A stretch of 19,533 nucleotides of DNA from contig DCFT01000091.1 of assembly GCA_002319885.1 (NCBI GenBank), positions 1-19,533 of the forward strand, in the 5' to 3' direction. The notes below the pieces were generated by a model. The model was not told the origin of the DNA. It did not search any database and worked only from the letters and a program-made list of their open reading frames with translations. The position numbers were made by a program, and so were the translations under genes. This stretch comes from Bacteroidales bacterium UBA1797. GTDB taxonomy: Bacteria; Bacteroidota; Bacteroidia; Bacteroidales; VadinHA17. Positions 1 to 7,614 of this stretch are shown piece after piece (the first letter of the stretch is position 1; every line of letters starts with the position of its first letter).

Positions 1-69
1 GGTGAGAAGACTCGAACTTCCGGCCTCTACGTCCCGAACGTAGCGCGCTACCAACTGCGCCACACCCCG
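1..69 (-). tRNA. tRNA-Pro, anticodon CGG (3' end cut off by the window)
   Basis: Read on the minus strand from 69, the sequence folds as a tRNA: acceptor arm CGGGGTG, D arm GCGC/GCGC around AGTTGGTA, anticodon stem CTACG/CGTAG with loop TTCGGGA, and a T arm with loop TTCGAGT. Anticodon CGG reads proline codon CCG. Only CACC of the 3' acceptor strand is inside the window; the last pairs, discriminator base and any CCA lie beyond position 1. The 5' end is only 6 bp from a 31-bp hairpin repeat array, which is probably part of the precursor transcript. Confidence 0.95.
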
Positions 70-75
70 TATTAT

Positions 76-168
76 CCACCTTAGCTTTAGCGAAGGTGGT
101 CTTTGACCTCCGAAGCCCTAGCGAAGGAGGGTATTGACCCCCGAAGCTCTGACATAGGAGGTTTATAA
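76..168. repeat. Three tandem 31-bp hairpin repeats next to tRNA-Pro
   Basis: Units begin at 76, 107 and 138, an exact 31-bp period. Shared words are CGAAG, TAGCGAAGG and TTGACC. Unit 1 forms a perfect 7-bp stem, CCACCTT (76-82) with AAGGTGG (93-99). Unit 2 pairs CCTCC (107-111) with GGAGG (126-130). Unit 3 pairs ACCCCC (137-142) with GGAGGT (157-162), with one mismatch. Units 1 and 2 differ at the middle base on both sides of the stem (A-T against T-A), a compensatory change. The array lies between the predicted tRNA promoter and the tRNA, so it would be transcribed. Its function is unknown; a REP-like element is the plain alternative. Confidence 0.75.
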
Positions 169-445
169 ATTTACCCAGCCCCCTTCCCTTATTCATCAAG
201 AGGAGTACAAAAATAATCAATCTATCCTCATTACAAAACATTTTTAAAACTACAACCGAAGGATCTCAGCGATTTTTCTATTCTGAATAGTTACACTATT
301 CCTGAGCATACTATGGTAAAACGACCGTTTTTTTACAAAGAAAAAACTGCAAAATAAAATTAAATTTCACCAAACAATTACTGCAGATTTTTGTTGAATA
401 ACTATAAGGTTTCACGACTATATTAACACTTAAAAAATTAAAATC
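169..445. other. Intergenic stretch upstream of the YtxH-like gene
   Basis: No gene is visible here. Besides the minus-strand tRNA promoter it holds a short palindromic cluster: CTATTC (278-283), GAATAG (285-290) and CTATTC (296-301). The last two form a 6-bp hairpin, flanked by CTCAG (265-269) and CTGAG (302-306), which can also pair. No plus-strand promoter fitting the consensus was found before 446; only weak candidates such as GATTTTTG (386-393) without a -33 TTG. Confidence 0.5.
208..237 (-). promoter_or_regulatory. Promoter for tRNA-Pro (Bacteroidota type)
   Basis: On the minus strand, TTTG (237-234), an 18-nt spacer, then TATTTTTG (215-208) match the Bacteroidota sigma factor pattern TTTG/TAnnTTTG. 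Transcription would begin near 200, giving a leader of about 130 nt that contains the 31-bp hairpin repeats before the tRNA. Confidence 0.6.
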
Positions 446-724
446 ATGATCTCGGGAAAAGTAATATTAGGAGCGCTGGGCGGACTTGCTGCCGGTGCAT
501 TGATCGGGGTCTTATTTGCTCCCGATAAAGGATCTGAAAGCCGCAATAAGATAGTCAGAAAAAGCGAAGACTATCTTGATTCTGTTAAGAAAAAATTCAA
601 CTCCATGCTTGACAGTATCTCAGGAAAATTTGATGGTGGAAAAGTTGAAGTTTCCGATATCGACGTAAACGGAAAAACCAATCCCCATGAAGGTAAAACG
701 AAAATGCAAACTTCTGCAGGATAA
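446..724 (+). CDS. YtxH-like small membrane protein
   Basis: A 92-residue protein. Residues about 4-25 form one glycine-rich membrane segment that runs into GVLFAPDKGSESR, the hallmark of the YtxH family (GxLFAP-kG-e-R). The rest is charged and probably helical, with lysine/aspartate-rich stretches, then a polar tail. YtxH-like proteins are linked to stress and stationary phase in Bacillus, but their molecular role is not known, and they are very common as small Bacteroidota genes. The ATG follows an AT-rich leader without a Shine-Dalgarno sequence, usual for this phylum. It stands alone, with a 347-bp gap before the next gene. Confidence 0.85.
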   Translation: MISGKVILGALGGLAAGALIGVLFAPDKGSESRNKIVRKSEDYLDSVKKKFNSMLDSISGKFDGGKVEVSDIDVNGKTNPHEGKTKMQTSAG

Positions 725-1071
725 AATATTATTCGTAGTTTCTTGCATTTTAATTATGCAACTTCTTCTCAGACTGCATATTTAATGGTCTGAAATTTAG
801 AAAACTGTAATTCTTTCCGGAGCAGCAACTCATTTACTGTAAATGGCACAAAACGTTATCAAATAACCATTCCCCGGGAAGAATTATTTTATTTATATTA
901 GTGAGCGTTAATTTTTTCCATCCCCTCCCCGGTTCAATACAGACGGTCCATTTTACTTAAGCTATTACCCCCCGATTCCTCTATCATAAGAGGATACCAG
1001 CTCTTTTATAAGCCGGTGATACTTCATATCTTTATTTTTTTAACCTTTGCATATTAAATCGCTCCAACCCA
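725..1071. other. 347-bp intergenic region with structured element
   Basis: No open frame of note. It contains the branched inverted repeat at 809-885 (separate entry). Further on, CCTCT/AGAGG form a small hairpin near 976-991, and ACCAGCT/AGCCGGT a 7-bp stem with one mismatch near 997-1018. Just before the next gene, TAACCTTTGC (1041-1050) resembles the Bacteroidota -7 box but has one wrong base or one extra base and no TTG at the proper distance, so it is a weak promoter call for the acetyltransferase gene. Confidence 0.5.
809..885. ncRNA. Candidate branched RNA structure (three-way junction shape)
   Basis: A 12-position closing stem joins AATTCTTTCCGG (809-820) to CCGGGAAGAATT (874-885); eleven are Watson-Crick pairs and one is a possible G-U pair on the plus-strand RNA. 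Within the 53-nt interior lie two perfect hairpins: CATTTA-CTG-TAAATG (831-845) and GTTAT-CAA-ATAAC (855-867). Together they make a closed three-way junction. An AT-rich run follows. It sits 84 nt after the YtxH-like gene and about 190 nt before the acetyltransferase gene. I do not recognise a known riboswitch or sRNA; a 3'UTR or terminator-like fold is possible. Confidence 0.4.
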
Positions 1072-2262
1072 ATGACCAACTACAACCGTATCTCTTCAAT
1101 AGACATTATGAGGGGACTTACACTAGTCCTCATGCTGTTTGTCAACGATCTGAATATGAATATAGCACCTGCATGGCTCGGCCACCAGACAGCTGATTTC
1201 GATGGTATGGGTCTGGCCGACTGGGTATTCCCTGGCTTCCTTTTTATAGTAGGAATGGCTATCCCATTTGCATTCGCTAAAAGATTCTCTTCTGGCCAGT
1301 CTCTTTATGATATCAGCAGACATATTTTCACCAGATCTATAAGTCTGATCATAATAGGTGTACTCATGCTTAACAGCGAGAGGGTCAATCCGGAGCTTAC
1401 CGGTATCAGCAGAAACTTATGGGCCATACTTATGTATGTAGCTGTCTTTCTTTTCTGGAATGATTATCCCGATAAGGAAAACAAATTTTTCACCATAACT
1501 GGTCTTAAAATATTAGCCATCGCAATCTTTGTATTCCTGATCTTTAAATTCAGATCGGGGCAACCCGAAAATGATGGATCATTAATTACAAGCTGGTGGG
1601 GGATTCTCGGACTTATCGGCTGGGGATATCTTGTTTCGGCTTTTACTTATGTTCTTTGCCGTGATTCGATTTTAAAAACATCTTTATTTGCTCTGTTTTT
1701 CCTGATACTAAACATGCTGTCAGGATGGAAATTACTTGGATTCCTCGATCCTGCCAAACCATTATTGGGTATCATTATTGAAGGGAATGTGCCATTTATT
1801 GTTCTCTCAGGCTTGATTGGCGGACTCTTAATAAAACGAATTCCAAATAAAGAATTTAAAAAATCGCTCCTGATCTTTGCAGGTCTGGGTTTATTCTTCC
1901 TTGCCGCAGGATTTTTTCTTAGGAGGTGGTTTATAATTTCAAAAATACAGGCAACTCCCAGCTGGGCAATGATCTGTAGTGGTATCAGCTACCTGGTATT
2001 CATTCTGCTGTACTGGATTGTCGATGTGAAAAATAAAATACGCTGGGCGTCATTCCTTCAACCTGCGGGAGAGAACTCACTCACAACTTATCTTGCTCCC
2101 GATATACTTTATTATCTGATATGGAGTTCAGGAATTCCATTACTCATATATAAACAATCACAGGAACCTTTAATTGTTGTTGCCGGATCGTTGGTATGGG
2201 CATTGCTTATGGTTGGTTTGACAGCTTTGCTGGCTAGATTAAAAATAAAATTAAGAATCTGA
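1072..2262 (+). CDS. DUF5009/HGSNAT-like membrane acyltransferase
   Basis: A 396-residue multi-pass membrane protein with roughly ten hydrophobic segments. The N-terminus carries the family signature: R-I-S-S-I-D-I-M-R-G (residues 6-15), then W-L-G-H-Q (35-39) and D-W-V-F-P-G-F-L-F-I-V-G (50-61). This matches the bacterial DUF5009/DUF1624 group related to human heparan-alpha-glucosaminide N-acetyltransferase, which moves an acetyl group from cytosolic acetyl-CoA across the membrane to an amino sugar; His38 could be the acetyl-carrying residue by analogy. The real substrate here is unknown. It is convergent with the GH32 gene (28-bp gap, no clear terminator hairpin), so a glycan-related role fits the surroundings. 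Family call is firm, reaction inferred. Confidence 0.85.
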   Translation: MTNYNRISSIDIMRGLTLVLMLFVNDLNMNIAPAWLGHQTADFDGMGLADWVFPGFLFIVGMAIPFAFAKRFSSGQSLYDISRHIFTRSISLIIIGVLMLNSERVNPELTGISRNLWAILMYVAVFLFWNDYPDKENKFFTITGLKILAIAIFVFLIFKFRSGQPENDGSLITSWWGILGLIGWGYLVSAFTYVLCRDSILKTSLFALFFLILNMLSGWKLLGFLDPAKPLLGIIIEGNVPFIVLSGLIGGLLIKRIPNKEFKKSLLIFAGLGLFFLAAGFFLRRWFIISKIQATPSWAMICSGISYLVFILLYWIVDVKNKIRWASFLQPAGENSLTTYLAPDILYYLIWSSGIPLLIYKQSQEPLIVVAGSLVWALLMVGLTALLARLKIKLRI

Positions 2263-2290
2263 TAAGAATAAATATCGCTCCTTTCTTTCT

Positions 2291-3877
2291 TTAAGGCCAT
2301 ATTCTCTCAATTCCATAAAATTCCGCTTTGTTCAATTGGAGGCTCCCCCCCTTTGAAAACAATTTAAGTGTAGTAAACTTTTCAGTCGGGAAGACAAGAC
2401 TGGTCATAACCAGTCTGCCGTCATCAACAAAGAGTTCAACTGAAGAAGCATCAATCAATAAATGTAACTTTAAGTTAATATTGGCTGAGTAAGGCGCTGA
2501 AGCGACACTTGCAAATTCTGTGGAAAAGTCTGAATTCCCGGCATTTCTTCTGTCAATATAAAATTGTTTCTGAAATGGTAAATAACCAATGACAAATCTT
2601 TCATTCAAACTGTTTTCAAGAATGACACCAGCTGTATCTATCATGGGATCAGAAAGATTGAAGTCAAATAATAATTCACTTTGCATCAGCGGTATGTGGT
2701 TAGTTGAAATTTCTTTTTCGCCTGAAAAACTTTGTGGTGCAATAACAACCTCATCTGATTTGCTGCGAAGGTTTTTAAATTCTCTCACCGGTTGGGAGAT
2801 AAGTAAATACTTCCCGCTTTCATACATCAAAGATAATTCACGTGGAATGGTATTCGCACTACGCCAGACAGTTGTCGGTACCACAGTAGCATATTCCCAG
2901 TTGCTCATCCACCCAATGAAGATCCTTCTGCCATCACTCCGCGGTATATCTGACCATGTTACACCCGCATAATCATCACGTCCCCAGTCAATCCACCTTG
3001 TATCTGTATCGTCAGGCACAAACTTATGACCGTCAAACTCACCGGTAAAATACTGTGTAGCTGAACCGCTATTGGGCCCGCCAGGATTTATGCTTACAAG
3101 CATGACCCATTTGGTAATATCACTCCCTTTCACCCTTAAAGGAAAAAGGTCGGGACATTCCCATACGCCCCCATGAGCACCGATTCCCATCCCAAATTCG
3201 CTTTCAAATGTCCAGTTTTTAATGTCGGACGAAGAATAAATATACACCCGGTCATAAACTGCCATAATTAAATTCCACTTCTTTATCTTTTCATTCCAGA
3301 ACATCTTTGGATCTCTGAAATCGCGGATACCCGGATTCTTTAATACCGGGTTAGCAGAATATTTTGTCCAGACCCTCCCACCGTCAAGGCTAAAAGCTAT
3401 TCCCTGGTTCTGAAATACTTTACTCCCACTTTTTTCAAGTTTGGGATTATGGTATGTAAAAATTGCAACCATTGGGGGCTTTTCAGCAGAACCGAATCCT
3501 GATGTATTCATTGAATCAACTACAGCACTACCCGAAAAAATATAACCCAGGGAATCGGGATATAGCGCAATGGGTAAATGCTTCCAATGAATCAGATCGG
3601 CACTTACGGCATGGCCCCAGTGCATTGGTCCCCATACTGTACTGTCGGGATAATACTGGTAAAAAAGATGATATTCCCCGTTGAAAAATACCAGGCCATT
3701 GGGATCGTTCATCCAGTGGGCTTCAGGTGAGAAATGAAACTGTGGCCGGTATCGCTCCTGGTAATAATCTGATCCTGTTTTTTCTAAGTTAATCGGTTTA
3801 ATCTGAGTATTGCGACAAGAGCAAAGGAAAATACCTAAGCCCAAAATGTAAATAGAAAATTTTATATACTTTGACAT
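2291..3877 (-). CDS. GH32 beta-fructosidase lipoprotein (levanase/inulinase type)
   Basis: A 528-residue glycoside hydrolase of family 32, which splits beta-linked fructose from levan, inulin or sucrose. The five-blade catalytic domain shows the three GH32 acid motifs: W-M-N-D-P-N-G (55-61, nucleophile Asp58), R-D-P (188-190, transition-state Asp189) and E-C-P (240-242, acid/base Glu240). A C-terminal beta-sandwich follows. The start at 3877 is chosen because it gives a clean lipoprotein signal: a short hydrophobic stretch then L-C-S-C, with lipidated Cys21. The frame stays open to 3964, but that extra segment translates the intergenic repeat and is unlikely to be coding. It lies 199 bp after the GH92 gene, separated by a large inverted repeat. 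No SusC/SusD pair is nearby. Preference for levan, inulin or sucrose cannot be told. Confidence 0.93.
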   Translation of the reverse strand: MSKYIKFSIYILGLGIFLCSCRNTQIKPINLEKTGSDYYQERYRPQFHFSPEAHWMNDPNGLVFFNGEYHLFYQYYPDSTVWGPMHWGHAVSADLIHWKHLPIALYPDSLGYIFSGSAVVDSMNTSGFGSAEKPPMVAIFTYHNPKLEKSGSKVFQNQGIAFSLDGGRVWTKYSANPVLKNPGIRDFRDPKMFWNEKIKKWNLIMAVYDRVYIYSSSDIKNWTFESEFGMGIGAHGGVWECPDLFPLRVKGSDITKWVMLVSINPGGPNSGSATQYFTGEFDGHKFVPDDTDTRWIDWGRDDYAGVTWSDIPRSDGRRIFIGWMSNWEYATVVPTTVWRSANTIPRELSLMYESGKYLLISQPVREFKNLRSKSDEVVIAPQSFSGEKEISTNHIPLMQSELLFDFNLSDPMIDTAGVILENSLNERFVIGYLPFQKQFYIDRRNAGNSDFSTEFASVASAPYSANINLKLHLLIDASSVELFVDDGRLVMTSLVFPTEKFTTLKLFSKGGSLQLNKAEFYGIERIWP

Positions 3878-3910
3878 GTTAATATTTATATAATTACCAG
3901 TAAAAAAGAA

Positions 3911-4073
3911 CTTACACAGAGGGACACAAAGAAGCACAGAGTCACACAGAGCAGCTAAACCCAAGATAACTGCTCTTTCCTACTTATTAATCTTCCTTAT
4001 TTTCTCATTTAATAAAGTGTTTACTGATTTGCCTCTGTGACACTCTGCGCTTCTCTGTGTCTCTCAGTGACAG
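3911..4073. repeat. Inverted repeat with 10-bp CACAGAG periodicity (copy 1)
   Basis: The left arm has CACAGAG or CACAAAG starting at 3915, 3925, 3935 and 3945, an exact 10-bp step. The right arm has the complement at the same step: CTCTGTG 4033, CTCTGCG 4043, CTCTGTG 4053, CTCAGTG 4063. Arms 3915-3951 and 4033-4069 match at 31 of 37 positions, with an 81-bp AT-rich spacer. The element begins a few bases after the GH92 stop codon on the minus strand and ends before the GH32 start. It would form a long stem in the transcript's 3' region. Related elements occur at 6470-6566 and 8057-8106. Confidence 0.8.
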
Positions 4074-4076
4074 TTC

Positions 4077-6437
4077 CTATAGTTTATTTCCTGTGCTCAT
4101 TGAATATGGATAATCTTCCTTTTCGGTACCACGCTTTTTTTGAGGCTCAGGACCCATTTTGAAAATAATCGTCCCTCCTTTCCACATATCCTCCTGCCTG
4201 AAAAAATTAACATTTACCTTCTTACCATTAAATTCAATATCCTGCACATAAATATTTTCCTTTGAATTCCCGGTTGCTTTAATTACAAGTGTCTTCCCAT
4301 TTTCAAAATGAAGTGTCGCTTTATTGAATAATGGAGAACCGATAACATATTCATCGGTTCCGGGAGTAACAGGATAAAAACCAAGCGCTGAAAATACATA
4401 CCATGCTGAAGTCTGGCCATTGTCTTCATCTCCGCAATAACCATCCGGTGTATAATTATATAGCTTATCCATTACATCACGCACATGATATTGTGTTTTC
4501 CATGGCTGACCAGCATAATTATAAAGATAAATCATATGCTGAATTGGCTGATTACCATGTGCGTAATTTCCCATATTTGCAATCTGCATCTCGCGTATTT
4601 CGTGGATTACTACTCCGTAATATGAATAATCAAAAATTGGAGGAACAGTAAAAACAGAGTCAAGTTTTGAAATAAAATTCTCCTTACCCCCCATCAGGTT
4701 TACGAGCCCAGCAACATCCTGAAAAACAGACCAGGTATAATGCCAGCTGTTTCCTTCAGTAAATGCATCACCCCATTTATAAGGACTGAAAGGCGACTGA
4801 AATTTACCATCGAGATTTCGTCCTCTCATCAGTTTTCGGCCTTCATCAAACACATTTTTATAGTTCATTGCTCTTTTTGCATAAAGGTCAATCTCATCCT
4901 TTGGCTTTCCTAATTCCACGGCCAGTTGCCAGATACAAAAATCTGCGTAGGCATACTCAAGTGTACGGGCAGCATTTTCGTTAATTCCAACATTATAAGG
5001 CACATAACCAATTCTATTATAATAATCTGCACCTAACCGACCAACTGATGATACGGGTCCTGGACCTTTGGTATTCTTAATGATAGCCTGATAAAGTGCT
5101 TCAATATCGTATCCCCTTATTCCTTTATTATATGCATCAGCAATCAGTGATGCCGAATTTGAGCCAATCATGCAATCGCGATGGCCAGGGCTTGCCCACT
5201 CAGGAAGCCAGCCACTCTCTTTGCAGGCATTGACAAGCCCTTCCATTATCCTGGCATCTTCATCGGGATACATGAGGGTAACGAATGGGAAAAGTGCCCG
5301 GAAAGTATCCCAGAATCCATTATCGGTGTACATGTAACCCGGAAGCACATCACCGTTATATGGACTGTAATGAACTATCTCTTTTTTAGAATTTATCTCG
5401 AAGAACTGGCGGGGAAATAATATCATTCTGTAAAGACAGGAATAGAATGTACGTTGTTGATCCAGAGTACCTCCTTCGACATCAATCCTGCCAAGTTGTT
5501 TGTTCCATGCTTCTTTTCCTTCTTTTTTTATAGTTTCAAAATCCTTATCGCCTGTCTCATGTGTGAGATTTAATAAAGCTTGTTCCGGACTGATAAACGA
5601 AGAAGCAACCCTAACATTTATCTTTTCTCCTTTTTTGGTTTTAAATCCAAGCACTGCTCCTGCATGATAACCCTCTTCTGCAAGCTTATTTACATTTAAC
5701 GTGTCACCATGCCAGGTATTTGTATAAGTAAAATCATGGTCAAATACCGCAACAAAGTAATTATGAAAATTTGCAGGTACTCCTCCATGATTATTACGGC
5801 AATAACCAATGACTTTATTTTCTGAAGGAATTATTTTCACCATCGATCCTTTGTTAAAGCCATCAAGAAGGATAAATGAGGAGTCAGTTTCGGGAAAAGT
5901 AAAACGAAAAATAGCTGCCCTTTCTGTAGGAGTAACTTCGGCTGTGACATCATAATCAGCAAGGTAGACACTATAATAGTACGGTTTGGCCACTTCCGCT
6001 TTATGCGAGAACCAGGAAGCTCTTTCATTTTCACCTATTCTGATCTTTCCTGTAACAGCCATTAATGAGAAAGCTGCATAATCATTGATCCATGGACTGG
6101 GCTGGTGCGTCTGCTTTATTCCCATAATCTTATAATCATTGTAGGTATAACTCCAGCCATTTCCCATATTACGTGTCTGGGGAGTCCAGAAATTCATACC
6201 CCATGGCAATGCAATTGCTGGATAGGTATTTCCATTTGACAACTTATATTCTGAATCAGTTCCCATCAATGGATTAACCAGGTCAACAGGATTTAATTCT
6301 GGCTTCTTTCCTTTTTTCTGAATTGTGAATACAATAAGTATGATAGCGAGGATTAATAATGGAACAAATAGTCTCTTTTTAGACATTCCTGATGAGAATC
6401 TGCTAAAACCTATTTGTTGTTCTTCTTCAAAGTTCAT
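4077..6437 (-). CDS. GH92 alpha-mannosidase-family protein, membrane-anchored
   Basis: A 786-residue protein of glycoside hydrolase family 92, inverting calcium-dependent exo-alpha-mannosidases. The N-terminal beta-sandwich begins with V-N-P-L-M-G-T (54-60); the (alpha/alpha)6 domain shows G-F-W-D-T (374-378), E-G-N-S-W-H-Y (561-567, Glu561 the likely acid) and D-E-D-N-G-Q (670-675, where the base aspartate lies in the family). A hydrophobic segment at about residues 23-40 lacks a clear cleavage site or lipobox, so the enzyme is probably anchored by it with the catalytic part outside the inner membrane. A second ATG at 6386 (residue 18) just before this segment is an equally good start. Two motif changes, Y-T-W-S-V-F-Q-D (567-574) and G-N-Q-P (628-631), differ from the versions I recall, so linkage specificity is open. 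It precedes GH32 on the same strand. Confidence 0.92.
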   Translation of the reverse strand: MNFEEEQQIGFSRFSSGMSKKRLFVPLLILAIILIVFTIQKKGKKPELNPVDLVNPLMGTDSEYKLSNGNTYPAIALPWGMNFWTPQTRNMGNGWSYTYNDYKIMGIKQTHQPSPWINDYAAFSLMAVTGKIRIGENERASWFSHKAEVAKPYYYSVYLADYDVTAEVTPTERAAIFRFTFPETDSSFILLDGFNKGSMVKIIPSENKVIGYCRNNHGGVPANFHNYFVAVFDHDFTYTNTWHGDTLNVNKLAEEGYHAGAVLGFKTKKGEKINVRVASSFISPEQALLNLTHETGDKDFETIKKEGKEAWNKQLGRIDVEGGTLDQQRTFYSCLYRMILFPRQFFEINSKKEIVHYSPYNGDVLPGYMYTDNGFWDTFRALFPFVTLMYPDEDARIMEGLVNACKESGWLPEWASPGHRDCMIGSNSASLIADAYNKGIRGYDIEALYQAIIKNTKGPGPVSSVGRLGADYYNRIGYVPYNVGINENAARTLEYAYADFCIWQLAVELGKPKDEIDLYAKRAMNYKNVFDEGRKLMRGRNLDGKFQSPFSPYKWGDAFTEGNSWHYTWSVFQDVAGLVNLMGGKENFISKLDSVFTVPPIFDYSYYGVVIHEIREMQIANMGNYAHGNQPIQHMIYLYNYAGQPWKTQYHVRDVMDKLYNYTPDGYCGDEDNGQTSAWYVFSALGFYPVTPGTDEYVIGSPLFNKATLHFENGKTLVIKATGNSKENIYVQDIEFNGKKVNVNFFRQEDMWKGGTIIFKMGPEPQKKRGTEKEDYPYSMSTGNKL

Positions 6438-6469
6438 TATGGAATATTTTTAAGTTAAATTGAAATCCT

Positions 6470-6566
6470 TTAACCACAAAGATCTCAAAGGCTTTACACA
6501 AACACAAAGGGCTGATCTACAAATGACTCTGTGTTCTTTGTGCCTGCTTTGTGAACTCGTGGTTAA
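6470..6566. repeat. Inverted repeat with CACAAAG motif (copy 2)
   Basis: The ends pair perfectly over 8 bp: TTAACCAC (6470-6477) and GTGGTTAA (6559-6566). Inside, CACAAAG or CTCAAAG start at 6475, 6484 and 6503, and their complements CTCTGTG 6527, CTTTGTG 6536 and CTTTGTG 6547 fill the right arm, at roughly 9-11 bp steps. It lies between the GT9 stop codon (6573) and the GH92 start (6437), and is less well conserved than copy 1. It probably folds in the 3' region of the GT9 transcript. Confidence 0.7.
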
Positions 6567-6572
6567 TTTTTC

Positions 6573-7613
6573 CTATTTTTTGTTTAAAATTGATAATACC
6601 AATTTATCTATTCTGTTAAAGACCAGTTCAGGTGTCAGCAGCTTCATGCATGCAAAATCGTTTCTGGTTTTTCCTTTGCCGTAGATTGTGCATGGACGAC
6701 AGTCTAATTCTTCCACCGCGATCCGGATCGAAAAGTTATCAGGTTGCATCCATGCTGAAAAGCCAGCCAGGGGATCAGTACCTCCCCAGATGGAGATGAC
6801 TTTTGTCCCGACAAGCGCTGCCATATGCATATTGGAAGAGTCCATCGAAATCATCAGATCAAGCTTACTCATGAAAGTCAGCTCTTCATCGAGATTAAGC
6901 TTTCCTGCAAGGTTAGTTGATCCCGGAATTTTTGCCTGTAAAGATGTAAGCTTTTCAAAATCTTCTTTACCGCCAAATAACCAGATTTTGATTTTATAAG
7001 TTGCCGATATCAACTCCATCAGCTTTATTATACTACTCTCGGGCCAGATTTTCAGTTTATGTTTTGCATAAGGAGCCACTCCGATATTTAAAAACCCACG
7101 CATCTCATCTAAGAATTCTGCTTTCAAAATTTTATCCGGAGCCGGAACAATCCAATTATCTTTTGATGGCGTAACAGGAAACCCAGCTTTGGAAAAGACA
7201 TCACAATATCTTTCCACAGAGTGCTTTAAACGGATTTTTTTCTTACCCGTAATAAGGGATTTTTTTTCGATTCGTCCTTTGTCAATGACAGCTGCAGGAA
7301 CACCTGTAAGTCTGAAAAAAAATCGCAGGAACTTCGATCTTAATACATCATGCAGATCAACGACATAATCGATTTTATGTTCCATTTTGATGTCTTTGAA
7401 CAGACATATCAATCCCCATATCCCCTTGTGCCTGTCCTTAAAATCGGTAGTAAAAAGTTGAAGCCCGGCATTTGAAGAAAAAAAAGGTTTGAAGCCTGGT
7501 CGTGTCAGAAGGACCATCTCAACTTCAGGAAATTGCTCTCTCATCCCTTTCAAAACTGGGGTGGTAAGAGCTACATCACCCATTGCCGAAGTTCTGATAA
7601 CCAGCAGTCGCAT
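6573..7613 (-). CDS. Glycosyltransferase family 9 (heptosyltransferase-like)
   Basis: A 346-residue GT-B enzyme of family 9, which usually adds ADP-heptose or a related sugar to the LPS inner core at the cytosolic face of the inner membrane. The N-terminus M-R-L-L-V-I-R-T-S-A-M-G-D-V matches the acceptor domain start of the family. The donor domain shows S-M-D-S-S-N-M-H-M-A-A-L-V-G and the loop W-G-G-T-D-P-L-A-G-F. A cysteine group near the end (C-R-P-C, then F-A-C-M) is typical of this Bacteroidota subgroup. The start at 7613 is chosen because the family motif begins there, one base after the TGA of the DUF6165 gene. The frame extends upstream to 7643, but that overlaps the neighbour. The tight spacing indicates translational coupling. 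Exact donor sugar is unknown. Confidence 0.9.
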   Translation of the reverse strand: MRLLVIRTSAMGDVALTTPVLKGMREQFPEVEMVLLTRPGFKPFFSSNAGLQLFTTDFKDRHKGIWGLICLFKDIKMEHKIDYVVDLHDVLRSKFLRFFFRLTGVPAAVIDKGRIEKKSLITGKKKIRLKHSVERYCDVFSKAGFPVTPSKDNWIVPAPDKILKAEFLDEMRGFLNIGVAPYAKHKLKIWPESSIIKLMELISATYKIKIWLFGGKEDFEKLTSLQAKIPGSTNLAGKLNLDEELTFMSKLDLMISMDSSNMHMAALVGTKVISIWGGTDPLAGFSAWMQPDNFSIRIAVEELDCRPCTIYGKGKTRNDFACMKLLTPELVFNRIDKLVLSILNKK

Positions 7614-7614
7614 C

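Noticed and set aside
76..168. CRISPR array
   Set aside because: The 31-bp units follow one another without unique spacers, and no cas gene is near.
3878..3964. N-terminal extension of the GH32 frame
   Set aside because: The extra 29 codons translate the CACAGAG repeat arm and precede a proper lipoprotein signal at 3877, so they are probably not coding.
3911..4073. Insertion sequence or MITE with terminal inverted repeats
   Set aside because: No transposase is present, no target duplication was seen, and the arms consist of a 10-bp word; related copies differ in length and spacing.
2291..6437. Polysaccharide utilisation locus
   Set aside because: SusC, SusD, a hybrid regulator and transport genes are all missing in the window.
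6688..6999. Plus-strand coding frame opposite the GT9 gene
   Set aside because: It lies wholly inside a well-supported gene on the other strand and shows no recognisable motif. Similar antisense frames at 5181-5420, 14255-14660 and 10619-11024 were dismissed for the same reason.
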